Below, one piece after another: positions 31,350-41,535 of a DNA stretch of 64,000 nt. The position numbers and the translations under genes were made by a program. Under the pieces are notes generated by a model. The model searched no databases. It was not told the DNA's origin and saw nothing but the letters and a program-made list of their open reading frames with translations. Each line of letters opens with the position of its first letter. Within the stretch, counting starts at the first letter, position 1. The DNA is from an uncultured Bacteroidota bacterium (GTDB lineage Bacteria; Bacteroidota; Bacteroidia; Bacteroidales; UBA12481), in contig CAINOB010000064.1 of assembly GCA_903851365.1 (NCBI GenBank), positions 115,088-179,087 of the forward strand. The letters run 5' to 3'.

Positions 31350-32945
31350 TTAAATATGTTTCTTAAAAGTAGTTATATTCTTCTTTACCTGCTTCTTATA
31401 CTCATAGCTATATTCATCAACCAGCAGCTTAACGATGTGAACTCCAAGCCCTCCTATCTCCCTGTCCTCAAATCCCAAAGTAATATCAGGCGACGTTCGG
31501 TCGAAAGGATTGTACGGTGATCCATCGTCCATTATCGTAACAATGAGCTTCTCTTTGTAAAACCTGATCTTAATCTCGATCTCATGGACGAACTTATCAG
31601 GATAGGCGTAAGAGATAGTATTAGAAAGCAATTCGTCGAAAACGATATTGATCTTTTGTTTTATCTCCGCTGGGATATCGTGTTTCACGGCAAATTCTTC
31701 AAATTTATCTGTCAGTTTTCCAATGTTCCCGAGATCATTGGTAATACTTGTAAAAAGATAATCAACCACAGAATCTGCTGTTTGCTCTCTAAAGTGCAAA
31801 CTTAGGGCAGTGATATCATCGGCCTGGATTGCCCCATCCTCGTAACTAATTACATCATTTAAAACTCTGTCAACCTGAACTTTGCAGTTGTCAAATAATT
31901 CCTTTTCCAGCAACTTCAGTAAACGATTGTCGGAGTAGAGCTTGCCTTCGACATTTTGCGCTTCTGTAACCCCATCAGTATAAGTAAAAACTGCATCACC
32001 ACGGTTGATCTGTATTACGGTCTCCTTATATTCAATACCAGGAAATGCTCCGATAACCAGACCGTGCAGTTCCGGCAATTTCACTACCCCTCCGCCCTTT
32101 TTCAAAATATATGGAGGATTATGCCCTGCATTGGTATAAACAAGATATCCTGTGGTAGTATTCAAAATGCCGATAAATACCGTGATAAACATATTATTAT
32201 CGTTGTCACGGCTGATTTCATTGTTCACATGTGACAAGATTCGGGCAGTCGACATCTCATTGGTTGATGACGCTTTGATCAATGCCTTGGTAACCGCCAT
32301 GAACAAAGCCGCCGGAACCCCTTTACCTGATACATCCCCAATAACAAAACAGAAATTTTCTTCATCAATAAAGTAAAAATCATAGAAATCGCCCCCAACC
32401 TCACGTGCCGCAATCAGTTTGGCATACACATCAATATCCTCTCTGTCAGGAAATGCCGGAAACTTCAGCGGGAGCATGCTCATCTGGATATCCCTGGCAA
32501 CGTTCAGTTCGCCTTCCATACGTTCATGAGCACTCCGGACAATCTGTTCCAGTCGTTTGCGTTCACTTATGTCATGCTTGATGGCGACAAACTGGGATAT
32601 TTTACCTTTACGGTCTCTTATCGGGGTTATGGTCATCTCCTCCGTATACAAACTGCCATCCTTCCTCCTGTTTACCACTTCATCCTGCCATACCTCGCCT
32701 GATAAAATTTTCGCCCACATATCCCTGAAAAAATTTGGGTCCTGGGAACCTGAATTTAGAATTTTCAAGCTGTGGCCTATAATTTCATTAAACTCATACC
32801 CGGTCAGATTTGTAAATGCCGGATTCACCCATTTTACAATTCCATTGATGTCGGTAATAATAATTCCATTAGCAGCGGACCTCATCGCCGCCGCTTGAGC
32901 CCTGAGCTGCTCATTGGTACTATATCTATCTCTTAATGTTCTCAC
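31350..32945 (-). CDS. PAS-PP2C (SpoIIE/RsbU) phosphatase fused to RsbW-like kinase domain
   Basis: This 531-residue cytoplasmic signalling protein starts with a PAS domain and PAC motif (NGIIITDINGIVKWVNPAF, VNRRKDGSLYTEEMTITPIR). A PP2C-type SpoIIE domain follows with metal-binding Asp residues in REVGGDFYDFYF and VIGDVSGKGVPAALFMA. The C-terminus is an RsbW-type ATPase with the N box FDELLSNTISYAYP and the G box GGLGVHIVKLLVDE. Phosphatase and kinase in one chain means that a single protein may both phosphorylate and dephosphorylate the adjacent STAS protein, with PAS sensing as the switch. There are no membrane helices. Ligand and downstream target are unknown. Confidence 0.93.
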   Translation of the reverse strand: MRTLRDRYSTNEQLRAQAAAMRSAANGIIITDINGIVKWVNPAFTNLTGYEFNEIIGHSLKILNSGSQDPNFFRDMWAKILSGEVWQDEVVNRRKDGSLYTEEMTITPIRDRKGKISQFVAIKHDISERKRLEQIVRSAHERMEGELNVARDIQMSMLPLKFPAFPDREDIDVYAKLIAAREVGGDFYDFYFIDEENFCFVIGDVSGKGVPAALFMAVTKALIKASSTNEMSTARILSHVNNEISRDNDNNMFITVFIGILNTTTGYLVYTNAGHNPPYILKKGGGVVKLPELHGLVIGAFPGIEYKETVIQINRGDAVFTYTDGVTEAQNVEGKLYSDNRLLKLLEKELFDNCKVQVDRVLNDVISYEDGAIQADDITALSLHFREQTADSVVDYLFTSITNDLGNIGKLTDKFEEFAVKHDIPAEIKQKINIVFDELLSNTISYAYPDKFVHEIEIKIRFYKEKLIVTIMDDGSPYNPFDRTSPDITLGFEDREIGGLGVHIVKLLVDEYSYEYKKQVKKNITTFKKHI

Positions 32946-33079
32946 TATCTGTTAAACAGAAATAATCAATTTATGTTTATCAACATTTCATATCGTTCCG
33001 TAGAACCTTAAAGTTGGATTTGTTAACCAGACCAAGTACCTTCACATCCTATTATTCGGATAACAATTCGCCAACTTCC

Positions 33080-33829
33080 ATGAGGGTTCTCACCATTCCA
33101 GGCTTAGCCGGAATTATTTTACTGCCACTATTGCTGTTAGTTACAACAGGTTCAGTATTATGCCAGCCTTCATCAGGCAGTAATACCTCCCAAACCCTTT
33201 TCCACCATTACGATAAGCTTTTTCAAGTGGATTCCCGACTGATCAGCGGTAATTTCTATCAGGATCCCACACCTAAATCCACGGATGGACATCCCTTTTT
33301 TGGAGGTGATCAATGGAATAATGGATCAGTTGTTATTCGTGGGGTTGAGTTCGACAGCTTACAGCTCAGATATGATATCTACACTAATGAGTTGGTTATC
33401 AACACACTTAACTTCAATAATACTGCTCTGCAAGTCGCATTGAATAAATTGAATATCAGTGAATTCACCATGAGCGGTATGAAATTCATTCCTTTTCCCT
33501 CAGGTGAAGTAAAAGCCAACAGCCAGTTCAGCGAAGTATTATCTGAAGGATCCGCAACTCTGCTACTTGTGCAAACGAAATCGTTGATAGTACCAGCTAA
33601 CGGGAATTCCTTATTCAGTTTTGATACCTATTCCCGCATGTATTTATTAGTGAACAAGGAACTCAGGGTTTATAAGGCGAAGCGCACCTTGTTCCAGGCT
33701 TTTCCAGAATATAAATCACAACTGCAGAACTATATCCGGACTGAAAAGCTAAAGTTCAGGTCAGGGAAATTCGATAGCCATGCCAGGTTGGTCAACTATT
33801 GCAACACGCTTTTGACGGTTAAGAAATGA
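33080..33829 (+). CDS. Secreted beta-rich protein preceding the TonB receptor
   Basis: From the ATG at 33080 the protein (249 residues) begins MRVLTIPGLAGIILLPLLLL, a signal peptide. An upstream in-frame ATG at 33014 would add 22 polar residues before it and is less likely. The mature protein is predicted beta-rich (NGSVVIRGVEFDSLQLRYD, ATLLLVQTKSLIVPANG). It has no motif I can assign, though proteins of this kind often precede TonB receptors in Bacteroidota. Its stop overlaps the receptor start by 4 bp, so translation is coupled. It may be a periplasmic or outer-membrane accessory factor. Confidence 0.75.
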   Translation: MRVLTIPGLAGIILLPLLLLVTTGSVLCQPSSGSNTSQTLFHHYDKLFQVDSRLISGNFYQDPTPKSTDGHPFFGGDQWNNGSVVIRGVEFDSLQLRYDIYTNELVINTLNFNNTALQVALNKLNISEFTMSGMKFIPFPSGEVKANSQFSEVLSEGSATLLLVQTKSLIVPANGNSLFSFDTYSRMYLLVNKELRVYKAKRTLFQAFPEYKSQLQNYIRTEKLKFRSGKFDSHARLVNYCNTLLTVKK

Positions 33830-36603
33830 AGAAAACAATTGCTATATCCTGTTTTCTGATTCTCTTTCTATTGAGCTTGCGAGCCCAGGAGAAGCCCGTC
33901 TATGCAAAACTCAGCCTGAAAAACGTCCCTTTTACCGAGTTTGCCAAAAAAATCAATGACTGCTGCGATATCAGCATTTATTACAAACCCGAATGGATTT
34001 CCACAGTCAGGATTTCAGCCGAAGGGGATAGTGTCGATATTGACGCATTGTTATATACAACCCTCCACCCACTCGGCATTAATTATTATTATCGTGGAAA
34101 CCGGCAGTTTTTTATTACAGGAACGGCCCTGATTACCAACTCTTCAACAGCAAGGTCTGCAAACACTGATGTCTCCGCTAAGGACACTGCTTCGCTTAAC
34201 GCTAAGCAGGATTATTTCAAGCGGATTACCTATGAGAAAATAGTCAAAAACGTGGTTATCGGCAGCCGTGGTAAAATTCAGAATTCCCGGCAGAGTTACC
34301 TTTCCGGCCGAATCACTAACCGTTCGAACGGAGAGCCTTTGGCCGGAGCTTCTGTTTCAGTCACGGGCACTGCCAATGGCGTGACTTCCGACAGCGAAGG
34401 ATCCTATTCTCTTCCTTTGCAGTCCGGGAAAAGTTTTAAGCTTTCGGTATCCTGCCTGGGAATGGATCCCCAATCCTATTCCGTTGAGATGAATAGCTCC
34501 GGTGTTCTGAACATCGAAATGGATAGTAAATTGATAGATGTCAGGGAGGTAACTGTCACGTCCGACAGATTCCAGAATGTCAGGGGCATGCAGATGGGAT
34601 TTCAAAGCATTACCGCCAGGGAGATGAAAAGCATTCCAATGGTCATGGGCGAACGCGACATTTTTAAGGTTGCGAATCTCATGCCGGGTGTGCAAACCGT
34701 TGGGGAAGGTTCTGCAGGATTTAATGTCAGAGGCTCTGCATCTGATCAAAACCTGTTCCTCATCAATGAAATTCCCGTCCTTAATACCGGCCATTTATTC
34801 GGATTTTTTTCCGCATTTAATCCGGATATGGTCAACGGTCTAAATCTGTATAAGAGCAATTTCCCGGTGGAATATGGTGGTCGGCTGGCTTCCATATTTG
34901 ATATCAGTACGCGAAAAGGCAATAAGAAGGATTTCGGAGCCCGGGGAAGTCTCAGTCCAATCACAGGTTCATTGTTAGTGGAAACACCGATAGTAAAAGA
35001 TAAAGCCTCCTTTATGTTCAGCGTCCGCTCAACCTATTCCGACTGGATACTCAACCGATTGAAAGATGCAGCAATAACTAAGCGGGAAGGCTCCTTTTAT
35101 GATCTGATGACCGGGGTACATGTCCTGAATAAAGACGGATCCTCGTGGCAAGCATTCGGATATTACAGTAAGGATAAATTTTCCTTGTCCGGCACCAACC
35201 AATATCATTACGCAAACTTAGGGGCATCCGTTATTTATGACAGGCGACTCGGTGATAAATGGACCATGAAGGCAGCTGCCATACTCAGCAATTATTCAAA
35301 TTTTCAGGCCAATAACGAGCTAGCTTCTAAATCTTTCGAACATGAGTTTCGGGTCAGGTCGCAGGAGCTTAAAATAAAATTTACAGGATATCCGATTGTA
35401 CGTCATAAAATCGGCTTTGGCGGTGATGTTATCCTCCATAACCTCGATCAGGGCATACTGAGTTCCTATGGTGGCCAGAGCCTTTTCGCACCCATTGATT
35501 TTGGCAAAGAAAGTGGACTTGAATATGCCCTGCATGCCTCCGATGAATTTTCGGTAACCGAAAATTTCACCATTTACGCCGGATTAAGATATAGTTTCTT
35601 CAACTACCTGGGAGCAAATGATATCCGCATATATCCTGATAATGTGCCCTACGAAACGAAAAATATTATCGACACTGTCAGTTACGGATTTGGAAAAACA
35701 ATCAAAACTTATTCAGGCCCGGAATATCGGGTTTCTCTCAATTATCAGATTAATAAGGATTTATCAGTCAAGGCAAGCTATAATAAAATGAGGCAGTATC
35801 TGTTCATGCTGTCCAATACTATCGCAATTTCCCCAACCGACCGATGGAAGCTCGTCGATCCGTATATTGCCCCGCCAGTGGCCGATCAGTTCAGCCTGGG
35901 AGCTTATAAGAACTTTAATAATTCATCGATAGAAACGTCAGCTGAAGTTTATTATAAGTCTGTAAAGAACATCATTGAATATAAGGACCGTGCCGACCTT
36001 ACCTTCTCGCCGGATGTTGAAACACTTGTGCTTCAGGGTGATCAAAAAGCCTGGGGAATAGAATTTCTGCTGAAAAGAAATACCGGAAGGCTCACTGGCT
36101 GGATCAGTTACACCTGGTCAAGGTCCATGATAACTGTAAACGGGCAGGAACCCTGGCAAAAAATCAATAATGGCATTACCTATCCGGCCAGTTACGACAA
36201 ACCACATGCGCTGAATGTGGTTGCCAGCTTAAAGCTTTCAAGAAGAGTAAGTATCTCATCAAATATTGTTTACAATACCGGGCGACCGATAACCTACCCT
36301 ACCGGATTCATTTATGTCGGCGGCGTTCCCGTAATCAATTATTCTTTAAGGAATGAGTATCGTATACCCGACTATTTCAGGACCGATATTGCCATGACCA
36401 TTGAGGGTAACCTGCTAAAAAAGAAATTTGCCCACGGATCCTGGATCTTTTCAGTCTATAACCTTACCGGAAGAAAAAATGCTTATTCAATATACTTTGT
36501 ACAGGAAAATCTGGATATAAAAGGGTATAAACTATCTATTTACGGGGTACCAATCTTTACAATCAGTTATCAGTTCAAACTTGGGAATTATGCGGTTGAA
36601 TAA
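33826..36603 (+). CDS. TonB-dependent outer-membrane receptor with STN and carboxypeptidase-like domains
   Basis: This 925-residue outer-membrane transporter has a signal peptide (MKKTIAISCFLILFLLSLRA), an STN/secretin-type N-terminal domain (LKNVPFTEFAKKINDCCDIS), and a carboxypeptidase-regulatory-like domain (SGRITNRSNGEPLAGASVSV). The plug reads MVMGERDIFKVANLMPGVQT and GFNVRGSASDQNLFLINEIP, and a 22-strand-type barrel follows. The STN domain suggests trans-envelope signalling or docking, but no FecR/sigma pair is nearby. The partner downstream is a DUF4249 lipoprotein rather than SusD, so this is not a classical polysaccharide-utilisation SusC. Substrate is unknown. Confidence 0.93.
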   Translation: MKKTIAISCFLILFLLSLRAQEKPVYAKLSLKNVPFTEFAKKINDCCDISIYYKPEWISTVRISAEGDSVDIDALLYTTLHPLGINYYYRGNRQFFITGTALITNSSTARSANTDVSAKDTASLNAKQDYFKRITYEKIVKNVVIGSRGKIQNSRQSYLSGRITNRSNGEPLAGASVSVTGTANGVTSDSEGSYSLPLQSGKSFKLSVSCLGMDPQSYSVEMNSSGVLNIEMDSKLIDVREVTVTSDRFQNVRGMQMGFQSITAREMKSIPMVMGERDIFKVANLMPGVQTVGEGSAGFNVRGSASDQNLFLINEIPVLNTGHLFGFFSAFNPDMVNGLNLYKSNFPVEYGGRLASIFDISTRKGNKKDFGARGSLSPITGSLLVETPIVKDKASFMFSVRSTYSDWILNRLKDAAITKREGSFYDLMTGVHVLNKDGSSWQAFGYYSKDKFSLSGTNQYHYANLGASVIYDRRLGDKWTMKAAAILSNYSNFQANNELASKSFEHEFRVRSQELKIKFTGYPIVRHKIGFGGDVILHNLDQGILSSYGGQSLFAPIDFGKESGLEYALHASDEFSVTENFTIYAGLRYSFFNYLGANDIRIYPDNVPYETKNIIDTVSYGFGKTIKTYSGPEYRVSLNYQINKDLSVKASYNKMRQYLFMLSNTIAISPTDRWKLVDPYIAPPVADQFSLGAYKNFNNSSIETSAEVYYKSVKNIIEYKDRADLTFSPDVETLVLQGDQKAWGIEFLLKRNTGRLTGWISYTWSRSMITVNGQEPWQKINNGITYPASYDKPHALNVVASLKLSRRVSISSNIVYNTGRPITYPTGFIYVGGVPVINYSLRNEYRIPDYFRTDIAMTIEGNLLKKKFAHGSWIFSVYNLTGRKNAYSIYFVQENLDIKGYKLSIYGVPIFTISYQFKLGNYAVE

Positions 36604-37750
36604 ATTCATATTATTTGCCCTGATGGCATTAACCGCATCGTGCGTCGACCGCTTCATTCCGGAAACTACCGGCTATGATAAAGTTCTGTTCATTGAATGC
36701 CTCCTCTCAAATGACACCACCATTCGGCCAATCGTTAATATTTCCCTTACTGCACCGGTTGTTTCGCAGGCTGGCGGCAAGCTGACTTATGTTCCGGAGA
36801 AAGTTTCCGGGGCTATAGTAAAAATCGTGTGCAGCGATAGTACCGTTGCCTTGTTCCCCCAATTTGATGCTGGTACTTACCGTGCAGACCAAGGTTACAA
36901 ACTCGTAACCGGGAAAAGCTATAAGTTGATTGCTGTAATAGACAACAAAACTTATGAATCTGACTTTCAAAAACTTAATGAATGTCCTCCGATCGATAGC
37001 ATTTCCTGTAAACATGTTCTTCAAAAGCGCAGCGAAGACGGCCAGATCATCGAAGGGTTGCGATTTTATTTAAGCAACCATACCCCTGAAACCGGCCCCT
37101 CCTTTTATCGGTGGACCATGGATGCTACTTTCCGCTACCAGGCACCTTACCTGGCTTCTCACATCTGGACTGGCAGAACCACTCTAGGTGCAACCAACCG
37201 GTTGGTCCGGGACTGCTGGAAAACAAAAACTATTAACGGCATTTACATTGGCAATACCAGGGGACTTACAGAAAACCGGGTCCTGGAAGCGCCACTTAAC
37301 TTCGAATCACAATATGGCGATGAGCTGACAATCCGTTATAGCCTGAATGTTAAACAGTACAACATCCCTGAATCCGCAATGAATTTCTGGGAAAATGTTA
37401 CAAAGCTGGTTAACGAAACCGGAACACTTTATGAAACCCAGCCTTTCCGTATCGAAGGAAATATCAGATGTACCACTGATCCAACGGTTTATGTGGCTGG
37501 CATATTTGAAGTTGCAGGCATGTCGACTCTTCGGATATTTGTTGACCGCCCAACCACCTTCACCATATATCCACTTGAGTGTTTTTTGCAACAGGTGGGC
37601 ACCAGAGATTTCCCATGGTACAGGTTACCCTCGGGATCCTATGTTACCGAGCAGTCACCAAACGTTTTCATGACCGCTAACCAGGCATGCTATGATTGCC
37701 AGCTGAGAATCGGAACACTCTACAAACCCCCTTTCTGGAAAGATAAATAG
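36590..37750 (+). CDS. DUF4249 family lipoprotein
   Basis: The product (386 residues from 36590) begins MRLNKFILFALMALTASC, a lipoprotein signal. The mature part starts VDRFIPETTGYDKVLFIECL, characteristic of DUF4249 proteins that accompany STN-type TonB receptors in Bacteroidota. It is predicted beta-rich and likely sits at the outer membrane as the receptor's partner, perhaps replacing SusD. The start at 36590 is preferred to 36581 because it directly begins the signal peptide. The gene overlaps the receptor's 3' end by 14 bp. Confidence 0.87.
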   Translation: MRLNKFILFALMALTASCVDRFIPETTGYDKVLFIECLLSNDTTIRPIVNISLTAPVVSQAGGKLTYVPEKVSGAIVKIVCSDSTVALFPQFDAGTYRADQGYKLVTGKSYKLIAVIDNKTYESDFQKLNECPPIDSISCKHVLQKRSEDGQIIEGLRFYLSNHTPETGPSFYRWTMDATFRYQAPYLASHIWTGRTTLGATNRLVRDCWKTKTINGIYIGNTRGLTENRVLEAPLNFESQYGDELTIRYSLNVKQYNIPESAMNFWENVTKLVNETGTLYETQPFRIEGNIRCTTDPTVYVAGIFEVAGMSTLRIFVDRPTTFTIYPLECFLQQVGTRDFPWYRLPSGSYVTEQSPNVFMTANQACYDCQLRIGTLYKPPFWKDK

Positions 37751-37759
37751 CCAATAGAA

Positions 37760-39826
37760 ATGGTCAGAAATTTCCCTAAATATTTGATATTGATCCTGTT
37801 TCTCAACTCGATTTTTGGGAATGCGCTCCATGCCCAGAGTCCGCTGAGCAATTCAGAGGGAAATTTCAGGGAGACCGTCTGGCTGCAGACCGATAGGAAT
37901 TTATATCTGTCAGGTGAAAAAATCACTTTTCATGCGAGGGTCCTCGAACAGGATACTTATAAAACTTCCGCTCTCAGTAAAAACATCAGGATTGAGCTGA
38001 CTAACTCTGATGGTGCCAGTCTGATCAGGCTGAATTTAGTCCTGAATGATGCAGGTATTGAAGGTTCAATGCCACTTTCAGGGGATCTGAAATCGGGATG
38101 GTATTGCCTCCGCGCTTACACCAACTGGATGCGCAATTTTCCCGATTCTGATTTCACGGTGGTATCCGTTAAGGTGATAAATCCCGGAGAAATTGCCAAG
38201 TTTCATGAGTCTCCACCGGATTTGCACCCTCCGGTTTTGCCCACTCAAAAAAATGGGCTGGTGATCACTGCATCCAATCATAATCTCATAATAAAACCTG
38301 TTAAACCCACATCCGGAAGCGGAGAAAATCTGCGGTTGCTGGTTCATCGTTCCGGAACCTGGTATTGGTTTGAAAACAAGAAATTAGCTGAAACAACCTC
38401 CTTTACAGTACCCAAGGATAAAATTCCAGAAGGTATTGTTCAATTTTCTCTTCTTGCTGATGACGGTACTGTTATAGCCCGGCGACTCTGGAATAACTCA
38501 AATTCAATATTCAATCCGGTCACTGTCAGTTTTGGACAGGATAAAATAAAATTACGCAGTCAGTTAAAAGCAGAATATGAAGCATCCGGGTTTGATGGGA
38601 AAGCAGATGCCCCGGGCTTTTCTGTATTGATTTCCATTAAAGAGCCTGATTATGCCGGCAACGCACGACTGCCTGGCATGCCTGGCTGGACCTGCAATTC
38701 AGCGATACCGGAAACAAAGGAAGATTTTGAGAAATGGTTGGAGGATAATTGTTATTCCGACGAAATTATTCATGCATTTTTTCAGCCGGGACCAGAGATC
38801 AATAAGGGATTGCTGCACCTGCCGGAAACCTGGGCCAGCTTGCTCAGTGGAAGGGTTATTGACCGCAAAACCGGCAAACCGGTTCCCGAAGCCGGAATCG
38901 GAGTCTCCCTGCTCGCAGCCAACCGATTCGATGCCATGAAAACCAACAAGGATGGTTTATTCTATTTTACTTTTCCGGATATAAAAGGTGCATCAGATTA
39001 TATCCTCTCCTTTATATCTGAACCCGATTCAACCTGGTCAATCGAAGTATTCAATGATTTCGAAAAGCGCCCTTTCAAGCCCCGTAAACTGCCATTCAGC
39101 CTGAGTCACGAGGAATTGGAATATGCCCGTGAATTAAGTACCAATCTTCAATTAAACAGGATCTATTCTAAAGAGGAAGTCCCTGAACCGGTGCGTAAAG
39201 ATCCCGCGATCCGCGAAAAACCATTTTACGACCCGCCCGACAAAACCATTTATACCGATAATTATATTGAACTGGCAAATGTCGGGGAAGTAGTGTACGA
39301 GGTTGTTCCCAATGTGCAGGTTCATCGCGAAGGCAACAAGGCTCACATTGGTGTTTATAGCATTCAGCCATTTGCACACGATTACGAAACGTTGGTTTTA
39401 CTGGACGGTATTCCGCTGACCTCCCAAAAGGAGTTGCTTGATTTACCACCCGGCAGGATCAAATCAATCGATGTGAGGAACAAGATTTATATCCATGGGA
39501 ATTATGTATTCTCCGCGGTGGTTAATTTTATTTCGCGGAACGGTGACTTTGCAGGACTAAAGTTGCCAGGGCATTCTGTGCAGGGAACACTTTCTCTGCC
39601 CTCAAGGATCCAGCAAAAAGCACCCGCATCTTTGGAACATGATTCTCCGGTCCCTCAGCTTGATCCGCTGCTTCTGTGGCAAACCGGTCTGAAATTCGAT
39701 ACGGGTACCATCGAATTTTCAGTCAATGACCTTTACGGAAATTTTAAAATCCGGGTCTTTGGTTTTGATACGGACGGTAAATGGTGGATGGGTAAATCGG
39801 AATTCCGGATTGGTACCGGGAAGTAG
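37760..39826 (+). CDS. Exported MG2-domain protein linked to the TonB receptor
   Basis: This 688-residue protein has a signal peptide (YLILILFLNSIFGNALHAQ). A macroglobulin-like MG2 domain follows (VWLQTDRNLYLSGEKITFHA, GWYCLRAYTNWMRN), then a carboxypeptidase-regulatory-like beta-sandwich (LSGRVIDRKTGKPVPEAGIG). It lacks the thioester and full domain set of alpha-2-macroglobulin. Such proteins commonly close TonB receptor/DUF4249 operons; their role is uncertain but probably periplasmic or surface binding. It starts 9 bp after the DUF4249 gene, and its stop lies 2 bp from the convergent methyltransferase-like gene. Confidence 0.8.
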   Translation: MVRNFPKYLILILFLNSIFGNALHAQSPLSNSEGNFRETVWLQTDRNLYLSGEKITFHARVLEQDTYKTSALSKNIRIELTNSDGASLIRLNLVLNDAGIEGSMPLSGDLKSGWYCLRAYTNWMRNFPDSDFTVVSVKVINPGEIAKFHESPPDLHPPVLPTQKNGLVITASNHNLIIKPVKPTSGSGENLRLLVHRSGTWYWFENKKLAETTSFTVPKDKIPEGIVQFSLLADDGTVIARRLWNNSNSIFNPVTVSFGQDKIKLRSQLKAEYEASGFDGKADAPGFSVLISIKEPDYAGNARLPGMPGWTCNSAIPETKEDFEKWLEDNCYSDEIIHAFFQPGPEINKGLLHLPETWASLLSGRVIDRKTGKPVPEAGIGVSLLAANRFDAMKTNKDGLFYFTFPDIKGASDYILSFISEPDSTWSIEVFNDFEKRPFKPRKLPFSLSHEELEYARELSTNLQLNRIYSKEEVPEPVRKDPAIREKPFYDPPDKTIYTDNYIELANVGEVVYEVVPNVQVHREGNKAHIGVYSIQPFAHDYETLVLLDGIPLTSQKELLDLPPGRIKSIDVRNKIYIHGNYVFSAVVNFISRNGDFAGLKLPGHSVQGTLSLPSRIQQKAPASLEHDSPVPQLDPLLLWQTGLKFDTGTIEFSVNDLYGNFKIRVFGFDTDGKWWMGKSEFRIGTGK

Positions 39827-39828
39827 TT

Positions 39829-40503
39829 TCAGTTGCGCTCAGCAATCCAGATAACGCATTTCCCCCCTTTTATGCCATGCGCATGAACAACCTTTTCTTC
39901 CACCCAAAATCCATTCTGGCGCAAACGCTTGGCGAAACGAACATCGGGTCCGGCTGACCAAACAGCAAGTATTCCTCCTGCTTTGAGTGCCAGGCGCGAT
40001 GCATTCAGGCCCGGAACCGAATAGAGCCAGTCATTGTTTTCATGGGTCAGTCCGTCGGGTCCGTTATCCACATCTAGAAGGATCGCATCAAAACCCTGTC
40101 TTTCATTTCTGATGATTTTCGCCACGTCGCCGATGATAACCTCTACCCGCTTATCCTCAAGCGGATTTCCAGCTTCCAGCCCAAGCGGACCCCTGTTCCA
40201 GTCAACTACTTTAGGCACCAGTTCCGAAACCACCACATGAGCTTCGGGACCCAGATATTGCAAAGCCGCCGAAAGGGTGAATCCCATACCTAAACCCCCG
40301 ATGAGTATTCGCGGACGAATTCTTTTGCTGATCTTTTCGCAGGTCAGCTCAGCCAGCGCTTTTTCAGATCCATGAACGCGGCTGCTCATCAGCTCGCCTT
40401 CGCCGGAAATATCTATCGAATAATCCTTACCGTGAATGTAAAGCTTAAGTTCCTTATCGCTGTCAGGGATCGGCGCGGTATCGAGCAGTATTCTTGGAAT
40501 CAT
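39829..40503 (-). CDS. Spermidine-synthase-like methyltransferase-fold protein
   Basis: This 224-residue cytoplasmic protein has a Rossmann-type methyltransferase/aminopropyltransferase fold. Motif I is RILIGGLGMGFTLSAAL, followed by VVVSELVPKVVDW, a middle Asp in VEVIIGDVAKII and an acidic motif in FDAILLDVDNGPDG. It resembles the spermidine synthase superfamily but has the variant DVDNGPDG instead of the usual substrate-binding sequence, so polyamine synthesis should not be assumed. It is the last gene of an operon with rlmN, 3 bp downstream. Confidence 0.8.
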   Translation of the reverse strand: MIPRILLDTAPIPDSDKELKLYIHGKDYSIDISGEGELMSSRVHGSEKALAELTCEKISKRIRPRILIGGLGMGFTLSAALQYLGPEAHVVVSELVPKVVDWNRGPLGLEAGNPLEDKRVEVIIGDVAKIIRNERQGFDAILLDVDNGPDGLTHENNDWLYSVPGLNASRLALKAGGILAVWSAGPDVRFAKRLRQNGFWVEEKVVHAHGIKGGKCVIWIAERN

Positions 40504-40506
40504 ATA

Positions 40507-41535
40507 TTATTTGCGGGTCATTTCCCTGGTTGATAGTAATCCGCATGCGGCCCAGATATCTTCCCCCCTGGAGGCCCTTACGGTGGTCAAAATATCTTTT
40601 TTATTCAGAGCGTCCTTAAAGGCCTGAACAGCCTGATCATCAGACCCTTCCAGAGGAGTATCCGGAATCGGATGAAAACGGATCAGGTTAATCCGGCATT
40701 TCAAACCATTTAATAACCTGGCAAGCTCCTTTACATGACGTGGAGTATCATTCAGATTTTTAAATAAAATATATTCAAAGGATATTCTTCTCTGCCTGCC
40801 AAAATCCCACGATTTTATTGTTTTCAGAACTTCCGGCAGTGGGTAAACCTGTTCCACGGGCATCAGCATTCGGCGTTCGTCCTCAAAGGGAGAATGCAGG
40901 CTGACCGCGAGGTTTGCTTCGGATCGTTCCAGAAAAGCCTGCATCGCAGGAATAATGCCAATGGTAGATACAGTAATCCGCCTCGGGCTCCAGCCATAAC
41001 CCCATGCAGAGGTCAATATCTCAATACTCCGCAGCACATTTTCAAGATTATCAAAAGGTTCGCCCATCCCCATGTACACAATACTGGTTAATTTATCGCG
41101 TTCAGGCAGGCTGTGAATCTGATTAACAATTTCTCCGGCGGTGAGGTTCCCCTGAAATCCCTGTTTGCCAGTCATGCAAAACAAGCATCCCATCTTACAT
41201 CCAACCTGAGAGGAAACACATAATGTTGCACGCTCTCCATCAGGAATATAGGCTGATTCAACGAATTTTTTTATTCCCGATTGATAGAGATATTTTTTTG
41301 TGCCGTCCACTGACTCCTCAACTTTTGACGGCGGATATAACCCGATTTCATATTTTTCTTTTAAGGCTTCCCGGTATTTTGCCGCCAGGTTAGTCATCCC
41401 ATCAATCGAAAGGATATTTTTTTTATACAGCCAGTCTGTCACCTGACCGGCAGCATATTTTGGCATGTCGAGTGAGTGGCAAATAATTGCCACCTCCTCC
41501 GGTGTCTTCCCAAATAACTTGTCTTTTGTGTCCAT
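40507..41535 (-). CDS. rlmN: Dual-specificity RNA methyltransferase RlmN
   Basis: RlmN is a radical SAM enzyme that methylates C2 of A2503 in 23S rRNA and A37 of certain tRNAs. The 342-residue protein carries the 4Fe-4S/SAM motif CKMGCLFCMTGKQGFQGNLT (CxxxCxxC), GMGEPFDN, and the C-terminal catalytic Cys region TVRASRGEDIWAACG. The start at 41535 (MDTKDKLFGKTPEEV) agrees with the family length; an upstream ATG at 41628 would read into the neighbouring gene. Its ATG overlaps the stop of the upstream reductase gene (TAATG), so they are translationally coupled. Confidence 0.96.
   Translation of the reverse strand: MDTKDKLFGKTPEEVAIICHSLDMPKYAAGQVTDWLYKKNILSIDGMTNLAAKYREALKEKYEIGLYPPSKVEESVDGTKKYLYQSGIKKFVESAYIPDGERATLCVSSQVGCKMGCLFCMTGKQGFQGNLTAGEIVNQIHSLPERDKLTSIVYMGMGEPFDNLENVLRSIEILTSAWGYGWSPRRITVSTIGIIPAMQAFLERSEANLAVSLHSPFEDERRMLMPVEQVYPLPEVLKTIKSWDFGRQRRISFEYILFKNLNDTPRHVKELARLLNGLKCRINLIRFHPIPDTPLEGSDDQAVQAFKDALNKKDILTTVRASRGEDIWAACGLLSTREMTRK

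Noticed and set aside
33826..37750. SusC/SusD polysaccharide utilisation pair
   Set aside because: The receptor has an STN domain and its partner matches DUF4249, not SusD.
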